Shown piece by piece: positions 8,601 to 17,530 of a stretch of DNA of 20,000 bases. Position 1 is the stretch's first letter. Every line of letters begins with the position of its first letter. Under the pieces are notes generated by a model. That model was not told where the DNA came from, did not search any database, and worked only from the letters and a program-made list of their open reading frames with translations. Origin of the DNA: Prorocentrum cordatum (lineage: Eukaryota > Sar > Dinophyceae > Prorocentrales > Prorocentraceae); NCBI GenBank assembly GCA_963575745.1, contig CAUYUJ010001461.1, forward strand, positions 55,001 to 75,000, in the 5' to 3' direction. The translations under genes were made by a program, and so were the position numbers.

Positions 8601-11600
8601 TCACTGCCAAACCCTCGATGCAGGCACGTGGTCCTGCCGCGCCTCTCCCCCTGGGGCGGCGGCCCCAACAGCCCCGCCTGGCTTGCCGGCCGCCGCGTAG
8701 GCAGCCGCACCCTTCACCGTTGTGTAGAAAGCCTCGGTTCTCGGGGGCGGGCGCACCTCCGAGGCGCCAGCAACGAGCAGGGGTGGACTCCACGCTGCAG
8801 CATCTGGCGCAAAACGTCGGCTGAGTGTGTCCGCTGCGACGTTCGCGAGACCAGGAACGTGCTCGACCACGTCTGGGCCGTACACCGCGCTCGCCACGTC
8901 TAGAGCGACCTCCCTGGCAATGAGGCCCAGGGACCCGCTACGCGTGGCAGGCCGAAACGAGAGGAGCATGGTCAGCATTGTAACGCTGTCACCCCTGACG
9001 TACAGGGATACACGCCTGTTGGACCATCTGGGAGCCCAGCACCTCAGGGCCACTAGCGCATTGAGGGTCTCCCACGTCTGCTGGCCCGCCGCGTCGCCGA
9101 GCTGGAACCCGTGGATGGCCACGTCGTAGTCGTCCAGCGGCACAGCGTACCATTCGACGACGCGGCCTGCCTCCTCCAAGATGGCCCCGAGCCCCCATGG
9201 GGAGGCATCCAGGGTGATGGAGACCAACACGCCCTCGTTGAAGAAATCCGCCAAGACGAAATTCCGCACTAGCGTGCCCGCCGCGCCAGAGAGGAAGGCG
9301 CGAAGCCACAACAAGGACCCCTCGATCTGGCGCGTCCACACGCATTGCGGCGGCGCCCCACTTGCCCCTGCGGCTAAGGCGGCCCAGAGCTGCTGCAGGA
9401 ACGGGCGCAACGGCCAAATGACCGACGCCACGTGGGAAGCCCTGCCCGTCAGGCTTCGCAAGAGCTTCCGCGAGCAGACATTGCTAGCCAACGCTTGGCC
9501 TACCTGGGACTCGAGGTCTTCCAAGATGGCGCGCTTGACCCGGAGGGCCACCATCTCGCGGGAGAGCGTGAAGGTGCCGCCGACCCAAGTCACCCCCATG
9601 CCTCTCGCAGCCTTGCGGTAGGAGAGTGGGAACCCCAGCGCGTTCCAAAGCACCGCGATGGCGGCGATCCTGAGATCTCTGTCGGCCTTCGTGCCTGTGA
9701 CGGCCATGCAAGGGTCGTCCACGTAGACGCTCAGCAACAACGACCTCGGCTCGTACATGCCTTGCGTGAGCCGCGCTACCAGCGCTGCCAGACGACCCCA
9801 GGTTAGCGGGGACAACGCTGCGCCCTGCGGGGTGACCATGAAGACCAAGAAGCGGCCCCGGAACTTCAGCACGAAAAACTTGCGCTCGGAAGCGTGCAGC
9901 GGCATCAGGAAGAACGCGTCCCTGAAGTCCAAGACCGCTAGCTCTGTGTCGTAGTCGTGCTTGGTCTGCCGCATCCAATGGAGGGCCTGGTACGCAGGGT
10001 CCACCAGCCGCGGCAACAATATACGTTCGCTTCTGACCGTGGCTGGGGCCACGCCCGACTGCCGAGAATCCACGATGATCCGCTTTTTGATTGTTCCGTG
10101 GGATTCCTTCTTGATGCAGCCCACCTTGGTCAGCGTGACGGCTTCGCCCACTGCGCGCCTGACCTCGTGCAGCGAGGTGTATGAGGCAAGTCTGCCATCA
10201 GCTTCCAATGCCCGCAGCTCCTCGGCGACGTCCTCATCGCCCTCCACGCCGTCGTAGTTCGCGAAGCCACTGTCGCTTTCCACTGCGAGCCAGTCGGGAG
10301 GAGACGCGTCGGAGGTCATGTCTAAAGGGGAGATGCCACGGTCCTCTGGCTTGCGCGTGAGACCTGCCGGAGCACCGTTGATGAGCCACTCGATCACGGC
10401 GTCATCCGGGTCGCCTGCTGCGCGACGCCGCGCTCCCAGGAGCCCGGGGCGCAGCTGGGTCAGTTCAGCAGGATCGGAGCTTTCAGGCGTTAGCCCCCAG
10501 AGTGTACACAGGTCGACGCGCAACTCGCGCAGATGCTTATCTGGCAACTTCGCCGGCGCCGCGTCGGAGCCGAAGTACTCGAGCACCAGCTTCTGTACCT
10601 CAGGGCGTCTGCGAAGAAAGCGTTCCACTGTCAGTCTGACCCTGGCGCCCTCAGCACTGATGGACGGGGGCCTGGCGACTGCGGATTGTGGATCGCGCAG
10701 CCCGCCCAGCGCGCGAAGCTCGGCCTCATCGGACGGCGGCTTCTGTCGCAGAGGAACGGTGAAACAAATCCGCTTAGAAGGCGGAAGAATGGCAGGGTGG
10801 GATTCGCGGCGCCAGACTGAGGAAGATAGCGGCCGCGATGGCTTCAAGACATTGTTTGTCTTGGCCTCGAGTGCAGCAAAAACCATTCTTCGCGCAAGAA
10901 GCGAATTCAGGGAGTTCGGGAACGCACGCCAATGTTCCTCTATGCATGTCTGGCACTGGATCTGCCCCGCGCGCGCCCTGCCAAAAAAAATCGGGGGCAG
11001 ATGCGGGGAGTGGAGCCAAGCCCCGGAGGGAAGCCTCCACCACTTTAGTTCGTGATCGCACGCAGTTCGCGATAGCTTGAGCGGAACCGTGCCAGCAAAA
11101 GCTACAGGAAGATTAAAACAACTTCCAAACAAACACTGGTCGACGGTAGTCACGCGAACACCGTCCGCATTCAATGCGGATTCCCACTCGTCCAAACACC
11201 ACATGTGCGGCATGCCCGGCTGTCTTGGAGGCTGCGCTGTAAGCCACGGCACGCCGCGATCATTCGCAAGCTTGGCCGCCTCCGCAGCCCTCACCGCCAG
11301 GAGAGTGCCAAGACGCGTATGCTTATGATCGTCTGGGGCCATGCCTGTCCGGCCATATCTGCCCGGGCCCGTGGGGTCACGCAGCCACGGTGGACTGCTG
11401 CCGCCACGTGGGGGGGAGGGAGGGGAGGAGGGAGGAAGGAGGGACCTTCGGCACTCAAACGTGCCTGAAGGAGGGGAGGACAAAATAGCGTCCACTCCCC
11501 CAAAAAGGATTGCAGATGTGACATTCCTCCAGTTCGCCTCGTCTGCCAGGTCATGCTGCGGGCCACGAGCGATGTCGCGCGCCAGCACGGTGACTGATAC

Positions 11601-12341
11601 CCCGAGCTTCTGGCCCCACATCTGCGCCAAGCGCTCGAAACTGTCAGGCCGCTCGGAGGCCCCTGCAGATAAATACAAAACTGAAACGTCGAGCGCACGC
11701 CGCCGAACTGGCGGCGGTTTTGCGGCCTCGCGCCCCCCTAGCTCGATCAAAGCGTCTGCGTGGCAAGGGGAGCTTACAGGGCAATGGCAAAGCAAAGTGC
11801 ATCCACTCAGCTCCAAAATGTCTGTTCGAAGGCTCGGCTTCTCGCCCAAATACCGTTCGAATTCGGTGATAGCTGTCGCTCTGTTGCGCGACGCATCGAT
11901 CTTAAAAGGATTATGCCACTTCGAGCGCGCGAACAGACGAGTACCCCTGCCTATATACACTTCGCCCGGCCTCAAGGGCCGATCTTCCATCTTGCCCCTG
12001 GCTGGGCGCGCCCAGGATGCATTTTCAATCGCGCCACCGCCGTCCGATGTGAGCGGACGCCTGCCCAGGAGCGAAGAGGAAGGAAAAGAGGCGGGGGCGT
12101 AGGGAGGAGGGGGGGGAATTGGATGACGCCCGACTCGGGGGTCGGCGCAGAAAGCCGGAAGCGAAGGCGCCAAGTCGGGCGCGCCGCTCTCGGCATTAAA
12201 AATATATGCAGCACCTGGCGCCTTGACAGGCAGCGCCGGCGCAGGACCATCTCCGGAATGCTGGGAGACCTCCAATTGCAGCGAAACTGGGGGGGGCACG
12301 GACGGGTACACTTCAAAATCCGCCGAAGCCCCCCATACTTG
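8601..12341 (-). CDS. Pol polyprotein: DUF4326, methyltransferase-like region, reverse transcriptase, RNase H
   Basis: Copies element RNA into DNA. The open frame follows the Gag TGA (12342-12344) without a frame change. The first in-frame ATG is at 11990 (about 1129 residues, purine at -3, G at +4). Numbering from the GTG codon at 12311: residues 112-192 match DUF4326 (YIGRG, SKWHNPFKI, then CHC...CH at 175-184). Residues 207-400 resemble the cytosine methyltransferase-like domain seen in some retroelement and protist proteins (SSPPSGTF, MWCLDEW, DQCLFGS), with Ser282 where the catalytic Cys is expected. Residues about 700-960 are reverse transcriptase, with Asp795 in LDFRDAF, TPQGAALSP and YVDD at 863-866. 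Residues about 1025-1165 are RNase H, with Asp1035, Glu1081, Asp1108 and Asp1161 (VAADTLSRR). The frame is intact throughout. The protein is unusually long at its N-terminus for a DIRS Pol. Confidence 0.9.
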   Translation of the reverse strand, partial: QVWGASADFEVYPSVPPPVSLQLEVSQHSGDGPAPALPVKAPGAAYIFNAESGAPDLAPSLPAFCADPRVGRHPIPPPPPYAPASFPSSSLLGRRPLTSDGGGAIENASWARPARGKMEDRPLRPGEVYIGRGTRLFARSKWHNPFKIDASRNRATAITEFERYLGEKPSLRTDILELSGCTLLCHCPVSSPCHADALIELGGREAAKPPPVRRRALDVSVLYLSAGASERPDSFERLAQMWGQKLGVSVTVLARDIARGPQHDLADEANWRNVTSAILFGGVDAILSSPPSGTFECRRSLLPPSSPPSPPRGGSSPPWLRDPTGPGRYGRTGMAPDDHKHTRLGTLLAVRAAEAAKLANDRGVPWLTAQPPRQPGMPHMWCLDEWESALNADGVRVTTVDQCLFGSCFNLPVAFAGTVPLKLSRTACDHELKWWRLPSGAWLHSPHLPPIFFGRARAGQIQCQTCIEEHWRAFPNSLNSLLARRMVFAALEAKTNNVLKPSRPLSSSVWRRESHPAILPPSKRICFTVPLRQKPPSDEAELRALGGLRDPQSAVARPPSISAEGARVRLTVERFLRRRPEVQKLVLEYFGSDAAPAKLPDKHLRELRVDLCTLWGLTPESSDPAELTQLRPGLLGARRRAAGDPDDAVIEWLINGAPAGLTRKPEDRGISPLDMTSDASPPDWLAVESDSGFANYDGVEGDEDVAEELRALEADGRLASYTSLHEVRRAVGEAVTLTKVGCIKKESHGTIKKRIIVDSRQSGVAPATVRSERILLPRLVDPAYQALHWMRQTKHDYDTELAVLDFRDAFFLMPLHASERKFFVLKFRGRFLVFMVTPQGAALSPLTWGRLAALVARLTQGMYEPRSLLLSVYVDDPCMAVTGTKADRDLRIAAIAVLWNALGFPLSYRKAARGMGVTWVGGTFTLSREMVALRVKRAILEDLESQVGQALASNVCSRKLLRSLTGRASHVASVIWPLRPFLQQLWAALAAGASGAPPQCVWTRQIEGSLLWLRAFLSGAAGTLVRNFVLADFFNEGVLVSITLDASPWGLGAILEEAGRVVEWYAVPLDDYDVAIHGFQLGDAAGQQTWETLNALVALRCWAPRWSNRRVSLYVRGDSVTMLTMLLSFRPATRSGSLGLIAREVALDVASAVYGPDVVEHVPGLANVAADTLSRRFAPDAAAWSPPLLVAGASEVRPPPRTEAFYTTVKGAAAYAAAGKPGGAVGAAAPGGEARQDHVPASRVWQ

Positions 12342-12344
12342 TCA
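12342..12344 (-). other. In-frame TGA separating Gag and Pol
   Basis: Gag and Pol lie in the same reading frame with only this stop between them. The context is CGT-TGA-CAA-GTA: TGA followed by C, the leakier tetranucleotide in general, then CAA. This partly resembles the CARYYA readthrough context but lacks its YYA part. No strong downstream hairpin is obvious by eye. Readthrough is inference; the alternative is initiation at the ATG at 11990. Confidence 0.6.
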
Positions 12345-13850
12345 ACGCTTGCCGCCTTTGCCTTTCTTGCCCTTGCCCTTGCCCTTCCCTTTGGAAGAGT
12401 TCGGGCATGGGGGGGCCCTTCCAGGGTGCGGCCCCAAGCATTTCTCACACTGGTGCACATTTCTGGGGTCGACGGGGCACGGCCACGTTGTGCACTCGCC
12501 TGTCTGGAACTTCTCGCAAAGGGGCCGCCCTCGGCGATTCGTCAGCTCGCGCCCCTCGGCTGAGCGGTTATAGTGCCGCTCGTTCGATGGCAGGGCGGCC
12601 CGGGAGCCCGTTCTGCTGCGCACTCTGCTGCTCTCAGGCTGTCTTGCTGGACGGGCGCCGCCAGCACTCGGGTCCGCGATGTGTTCTGCAGGCCTGACGG
12701 CCACGGGCGCTTCCCCCGAGACCGCCGCGTCCGCGGCCCTGGCCTTCGTCATAATCATGAGGCCTGGGTCCTCGACCTCATGCTTCCAGAAAACGAACTG
12801 CTCCGAGAGGTTCCGGTAGACGTGGTCCCACGGCCTGTTGGGGTCGAACGCGCGGGCAGCAGGATCCGCCATTTGGCGCCTTTCGTGCGCGAAGCGGCGC
12901 CGCAGCCGGACCGCCAGCTCGCGCCGTGCCCGCGTGTCGGCTTGATAGATAAGAGGCCAACAGTCGGCGGTGTAGGTGGCCGCGTAGTACTTAATGTGGT
13001 CCCTGTAGGAGTCCAAAGCCGACGGGCTCGCGATGCCGAGCATCACCGCCGCGCAGCGGAAGACGAGGTAGCACGACTCCCAATGGTCAAAGTCCATGGG
13101 CCCATTCAGCTCGGACCGGAACAACACGCCATTCGGGTTGAGCATGAGGCCTGACAACTTGAGCTTACGCACTGAGCGGATCGCGTGGGGCCCGAAGATG
13201 GCCAGGTCGACGTACGGCGCGGCATTCTCCGTGAACACGACATGGTGTAGAGCAGATAGTTGCTCCAACGTCGGTTCATGAGCTGCCGGTGGGGTGCCAC
13301 CCAAGCGCTCATCGTAACGCTTGTAGCCCGCGTCGATTTCCTCCTGGTCCAGCTTCAGCGCTTCACCGTCGGAGCTCTGGTCAATGATCGTTGACAGCTT
13401 GAGGTTCGACGACACAGGGCCAGGGCCCACGGCTCCCACAATTGTAGGATGGTGGGCTGTAGGCTGCGCGTGCGCCTGCGCCTGCGCCTGCGCGTGCGCC
13501 TGCGCCTGCGCCATCAAGACCAGCTGGGCGTGACGCCTGGCTTCATCGTCCCGCACCTGCGTGCCTGCCACAATCCTGCAGACTCGCCCAAACAACCCCG
13601 CCTGAGCCATGATGGCGGCCGAAGGCTGAACGCCATCAATCCGGAGCTGATTGAGAAGCTGCCCCCATTCCTCCTGCGGCCAAATCGCGACCTGGCGGAT
13701 CGGCGCTGTCGACTCGTACCCGAGCAACGTGAGGAGGGTATGAAATGGGCTGGTGCCGCCTTCTGTCAGCGGCGTTGCCGACAGGCCCGCCCATTCAGCA
13801 GCATCTGTCAGTGTAACAATGGTGGCAGCCTGCTCTGGATTCGGATCCAT
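12342..13850 (-). CDS. Gag-like nucleocapsid protein of DIRS element
   Basis: Structural protein expected to bind and package the element RNA. I choose the ATG at 13850 (MDPNPEQ; G at -3 and +4), giving 502 residues; the frame is open further to 13931 but without an ATG. A Gln/Ala/His hexanucleotide-encoded repeat lies at about residues 113-129. The central region (about 160-340: APYVDLAIFGPHA, GPMDFDHWESCYLVFR, YTADCWPLIYQAD) resembles the conserved Gag core I associate with dinoflagellate retroelements. The C-terminus has two zinc-binding motifs: C445-x7-C453-x4-C458-x7-H466, then C468-x2-C471-x3-H475-x6-C482. A Lys/Gly-rich basic tail follows and ends at TGA. The next in-frame sequence is Pol, so a Gag-Pol fusion is possible. 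Confidence 0.85.
   Translation of the reverse strand: MDPNPEQAATIVTLTDAAEWAGLSATPLTEGGTSPFHTLLTLLGYESTAPIRQVAIWPQEEWGQLLNQLRIDGVQPSAAIMAQAGLFGRVCRIVAGTQVRDDEARRHAQLVLMAQAQAHAQAQAQAHAQPTAHHPTIVGAVGPGPVSSNLKLSTIIDQSSDGEALKLDQEEIDAGYKRYDERLGGTPPAAHEPTLEQLSALHHVVFTENAAPYVDLAIFGPHAIRSVRKLKLSGLMLNPNGVLFRSELNGPMDFDHWESCYLVFRCAAVMLGIASPSALDSYRDHIKYYAATYTADCWPLIYQADTRARRELAVRLRRRFAHERRQMADPAARAFDPNRPWDHVYRNLSEQFVFWKHEVEDPGLMIMTKARAADAAVSGEAPVAVRPAEHIADPSAGGARPARQPESSRVRSRTGSRAALPSNERHYNRSAEGRELTNRRGRPLCEKFQTGECTTWPCPVDPRNVHQCEKCLGPHPGRAPPCPNSSKGKGKGKGKKGKGGKR
13464..13512. repeat. Hexanucleotide repeat inside Gag
   Basis: About eight units of TGCGCC / TGCGCG. On the minus strand it encodes alternating Gln-Ala and His-Ala. 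Because the unit is a multiple of three, length changes would keep the frame. Confidence 0.9.
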
Positions 13851-13884
13851 TGCGGCTCGGCGAGGTGCAGATTGAGGTGCAGAA

Positions 13885-14027
13885 TGTTTCTGGCGTGGCG
13901 ATCGTGCACCTTTGAACCCAAATTGGCACACGATGTCACGATCAACGCCACGAGCTGCTACCCGCCCACCCCCCTGACTACTCCCCCCCCAATTGTTACA
14001 TGCACACCGCTGCTCTCTGTTCCTTCC
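13885..14027 (-). repeat. Split direct repeat A1 (element 5' end)
   Basis: 143 bp matching 5405-5547 with one difference at 13893. It marks the 5' end of the element and probably contains its promoter, by position only. It has an imperfect inverted repeat with arms at 13894-13906 and 13937-13952 (CGTGGCGATCGTG and complement). Confidence 0.92.
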
Positions 14028-14815
14028 GAATTTCGGGCGTTCCTGTCTGGGCCAGTGCCTGAATCCGTTCGCGGGTGTTCCCGCCAGCGCTCAACTCACG
14101 ACCAAGATCACGGAGGTCCTGACCAGGGATCGCGCGAGCGCTATTGGTGGCCAGATCGGCGGAAAAAAACTCGCATCCCTCCCATCGGTCATCTGATCGG
14201 GGAAATCGCCCATTGCTGCGTATCCGCGAGATAAGCGTGCTGAGACAGTACCAGGATGCTCGGCCATGATCTGCTCGGTCTGCTCCACGAGGGTCGTCTC
14301 CTTCGCGGCCCTCTCGTCACCCTGCAGGACATCATCGTTATCAATACGGAATACTTCGGCGATCTGTCCCTGAGTGGGGGCGGCAGCAGATGCGGAGCTC
14401 GCTGGGTCAGGCTTGGACACTGGAGGCACGCGGGATCCCACGGGGCCGATCTGGCCAGATTGGCGCGGAGGTATATCGGCGTCGGCCTAAGAAATGCGCG
14501 CGCCAGGTCGTTGATCATCGGCAGGGCCTGCATCTGCCCGATGGCGAAACATTGGGATGTCTGACTCCAGGGATCCCTGGAACTTCTCGTCGGACGCACT
14601 GGTATCGTCCCATGACTTACGCCAGGTAATGAAACCCGGGTGGTTACGGTTAGAGGCACCCCTGACAATGCCCGCGCGCGTGCGGATGGGCGACTCGAGG
14701 GAGGAAGAGCGAGGGCCTGCGCCAGCGTGGCCGGCAGTCTTGGCGGCCTCCAGCGTCTTCTCGGTCTTCGGTGTAGCGGCGGGGAAAATCAGCGATGGCT
14801 CCGAGAATTCTTGCT
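14028..14815 (-). other. Unrecognised open frames between copia RNase H and the DIRS insertion
   Basis: The minus strand holds several overlapping open frames with a protein-like look but no motif I recognise. A 116-codon frame (14091-14441) contains acidic, helical-looking sequence such as RIDNDDVLQGDERAAKET. Another frame across about 14550-14815 follows the copia RNase H after a TAG. The 14091-14441 frame seems to continue in a different frame after an A7/T7 run at 14163-14169, reaching the DIRS edge with LGRELSAGGNTRERIQ. It may be the copia 3' region, another decayed element or a host exon; I cannot decide. Confidence 0.35.
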
Positions 14816-14817
14816 AG

Positions 14818-15560
14818 AGGTGAGCATCCTTAGGCTCAAAATGTTTTGTCATCATGTCAACAACCTGTTCTTTTGTGCCTACATGTATGAGTTGTGCTTG
14901 TTCCCGTTGGCATGTCTCAGTAATCCAACACAAGTTGGTACGATGATCTACGAGTACGATGAAGATGACGAAGTGCGGGCGTACGAAATTTCTGTACTAT
15001 CGCTATGACAGCCTGGTTGCCATCCGCCAAAATAAGATACACCATCGGAGGTGGTGGTGGCGCGGTAGAGGAACGCGGGGCATGCGGCACGATGTCCCCG
15101 CGCACGATGTTTGACGATGGAATTGGCGGTGGTGGTGTAGCTCGCGTCGATGTCCTGGGCCCGGAACAGGAAGCGCGCGTTGGCGTCGCCTTCCGTGGAG
15201 GCGTCTTGCGTCGACTCTTCTCGGCGGCCATGGACATACTATTACTATTCCTCTGCAGCGGGCCATGAACCACAGCGTCCCAAAAGGAGAACAATGGTAG
15301 AATTTCGGCGCGCAAAGCCGCGTCGAGAGCCACGATCTCGGACTCCGCGGACGAGTGCAATACGACAGTTCGCTTCTTGCACGCAGCGTTGAGCGGGAAG
15401 AAGGTGCCGGGGCCCGGTGGTCGACCTTGAGCTGTTGACGCAGTCCGCAAAGCAGGCGTGAGCGAATAGCAGGATGGGGTATTTGGTCTGATCTGTTACC
15501 AGTCCATCCATGGAGGCAACGTGTGCGCGAAGATTTCAAATAACAAATCAGTCGATGTAA
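14818..15560 (-). pseudogene. Copia RNase H, frameshifted
   Basis: Fragments of one RNase H domain appear in at least three frames. FADCVNSSRSTTG, the usual RSTSG-type region, is in the frame 15245-15511. GPGTFFPLNAACKKRTVVLH and SSAESEIVALDAAL, with the catalytic Glu region, are in the frame 14917-15450. ADGNQAVIAIV and LRHLHRTRR, corresponding to the family's D-N-Q-A and H-x-x-R-T-H region, follow about 170 bp further along. A last piece near 14818-14900 reads HVGTKEQVVDMMTKHF, the typical copia ending, before a TAG. A Pro/Ser-rich insertion of about 80 residues separates the Glu region from the DNQA motif. Several indels make it non-functional. Confidence 0.8.
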
Positions 15561-15827
15561 ACGCGTACCACATGTGAAATTCAATTTGGTGATCTCCCAT
15601 GCCAACATGCAGACTGGGTGCGCGAGGTCAAACCTGCAGCACCGTGCCAGGCACAAGACCCCGCGTTAGGCACAAGGTGCTCATCAGCGCACTCGCCGCG
15701 TCTGGGCCGAGGATTCCTTCAACAGCGCAGGCCCGCTCAGTGAAGGACGTGTCCTCGATGTCAGGGGTGTCGGCGTGTAAGAGATCCTTGTATGCGCTGC
15801 GGGTAGTGACGCTCGTCGGTTTTTTGT

Positions 15828-16814
15828 TCAACCGACACGCAAGATCTGGTCGCGGCTTTTCAACCGACGCAGAAAATCTGAGCGATAGTGAAAGTGGCTT
15901 AGGCGAGGGTGACCTCCGCCGCCCCGAGCCGGGCATGCCGGGCAACTTGGACACGCATTCAAGTACCGAGTAATGCACTGCTCAGTAAAGCCACGCAAAG
16001 CATGTCGAATCCCACGAACGCCAGTTGCAAATGCATGTCGTTTAGTGCCACGCTCCGGGAGCATGGGTCGGATCGAGGCCATTCGTCCGTCGAAGACGCT
16101 TTGTGGCACTGTCCACGTGTCCTGACCGCCGCCCAGGTAGTCGTCGCATGGAGTAGGTGGGTCGATCTCAATGCCGCTGTGTCGGATCAGGTCCCATCCT
16201 GGTTTCAACTTGGTCTTGGGGCCCTCCATCTTGAAGTCATCGAAGTAAAGGCATGAGATGAGATCCATCTCGTCGCGCTTCCAGACGCGCCCCAATCCAG
16301 GGGTGGGTCGGGACCCCGCTGGCCCCAGACAAGCGCGACAGTGACGCCCCAAAAATACACCCACCAAGGGGTGGCCGTAGAGAGCGAGGCGTAGTCGACA
16401 AACGGGGTCCTTGCACGTGGCCCAAGAGGTGGGCTGGCCCCATTTGGGCCAGAAAATCCACGCGTCAACGGGATCGATCTGACCGTCGCCGTAGAGCAGG
16501 GCCTGTGCGCAGGCGCCAGGGGCGCCACTTTGCTCGCCGCCGCTGTCCGGCAATAGTGCTGCTGCGTCGGGCAACTTCGAGGCCTCAATGCATGGGGCGC
16601 TGGAGGCGGCGTCGGCGAATGCAGCGGCCAAGCCGCTGTCGCCCTTCACGCTGACGCCCCCGACCACGACGCGGCCCTCGAGTTGCTGAAATCCTAAAGG
16701 AATTTCTGCAAATTTGACAGAAGATAGTTCCAGTTCGTTAGCAAAATGAACTATTTTGTCGGTCCTGCGCGCATCGGCCACAACATCGGCGCGCTCCATG
16801 ACCGCCTCGACCAT
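15828..16814 (-). pseudogene. Copia reverse transcriptase domain
   Basis: A 328-codon open frame from ATG at 16814. Residues about 117-150 (DAWIFWPKWGQP, DPVCRLRLALYGHPLVG) match the copia RT fingers/palm segment. Residues 190-193 are YFDD in SCLYFDDFKMEGPK, where the family usually has YVDD. DLIRHSGIEIDPPTP and YLGGGQ follow as in dinoflagellate-type copia RTs. The first 110 residues contain part of the upstream RT region, but the segment around the first catalytic Asp looks eroded. The end (after about 15960) runs into unrelated frame. Flanking domains are frameshifted, so this is a remnant even though this stretch is open. Confidence 0.82.
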
Positions 16815-17530
16815 CCAAGTTCGCTGATTCCCCAGACGTTCATACTCCGTGCGAAAGGCGTCCTGCGCTCGCGGTTCAGCCGCAACTTCTCAGTGAGGTT
16901 ACGGGTGGCAAGGCATGGGCGTTGCCAGTGAGTCGCGTCGAGTTTGCTCCTGCGCCCCCCGCGGTAGCCCGGTGTACGCGGCATTGCGGGCATGAACTTT
17001 GCCCGGCTAAAACTGCGACGTAACGCGTTGACTTTGCCGAAAACAGCACCGCCATGATCCTGCTGTGCAAACGAGCGCGCAACGCTCGCAGGAATAGCGC
17101 CCAGCTTCGGACGGCAGCGCATGACGTCGGCGATGTCGCGTGGTTCGTCGGGAAGGGCGGCGCGTAGCACGTTGTCGGCAACGGGCGTTTTCGTCTCGGA
17201 TAACTGCGCTGCTGCGTACAGCGCAGATTACGCATCGTTCCACGGCGCTCCATGTGGGGGCGCCACAGCTGTTGGTTAAGAAGCGACGAGCGTGTCTGTC
17301 TGTTCTGGCCCTAACACGAAGAGCAGATCGATCGCGCATCTCCCGTGATCGGATGATAGATTTGGCAAACTCTCGTTCGGCCCGTCGCTCTCTCTCGGAC
17401 ATTGTGTTCCAGAAATCGGGCAAGATGCGGTCTGGCCGGGACGTGGCCCGGACGCGCGCCTGGCGACCGCGTGCATTCATATTGCCGTCTGGGGTGATCT
17501 CGGGCCGCTTGTAGAAGCGAAGCATTACGG
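16815..17530 (-). pseudogene. Copia integrase-RT linker remnant
   Basis: Sequence between integrase and RT in the same element. A 172-codon frame (17007-17525) begins with basic, helical sequence (RPDRILPDFWNTMSERERRAEREFAKSII) like the linker that precedes RT in related copia polyproteins. A different frame at 16751-17170 continues toward RT. No catalytic motif is expected here. Resemblance is moderate and based on memory of the family. Confidence 0.5.

Larger units (their letters stand above)
5270..14027 (-). mobile_element. DIRS-order tyrosine-recombinase retrotransposon with split direct repeats
   Basis: An 8.76-kb element read on the minus strand in the order A1, Gag, Pol (RT and RNase H), tyrosine recombinase, B1, A2, B2. 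The recombinase in place of a DDE integrase defines the DIRS order. The split direct repeats, rather than inverted termini, are the layout known for Ngaro, PAT and VIPER-type elements. A1 and A2 differ at one of 143 bases, and B1 and B2 at one of 119. No direct target-site duplication is visible at the outer edges, as expected for circle integration. Gag and Pol frames are intact, and the recombinase has one frameshift. B1 and A2 are separated by 82 bp that is absent from either end. Boundaries are set where repeat identity stops. Confidence 0.88.

Noticed and set aside
10318-12563. Plus-strand frames of 245-267 codons across Pol
   Set aside because: They are antisense to the intact Pol frame with its recognisable RT, RNase H and DUF4326 motifs; GC-rich third positions keep the antisense frames open.
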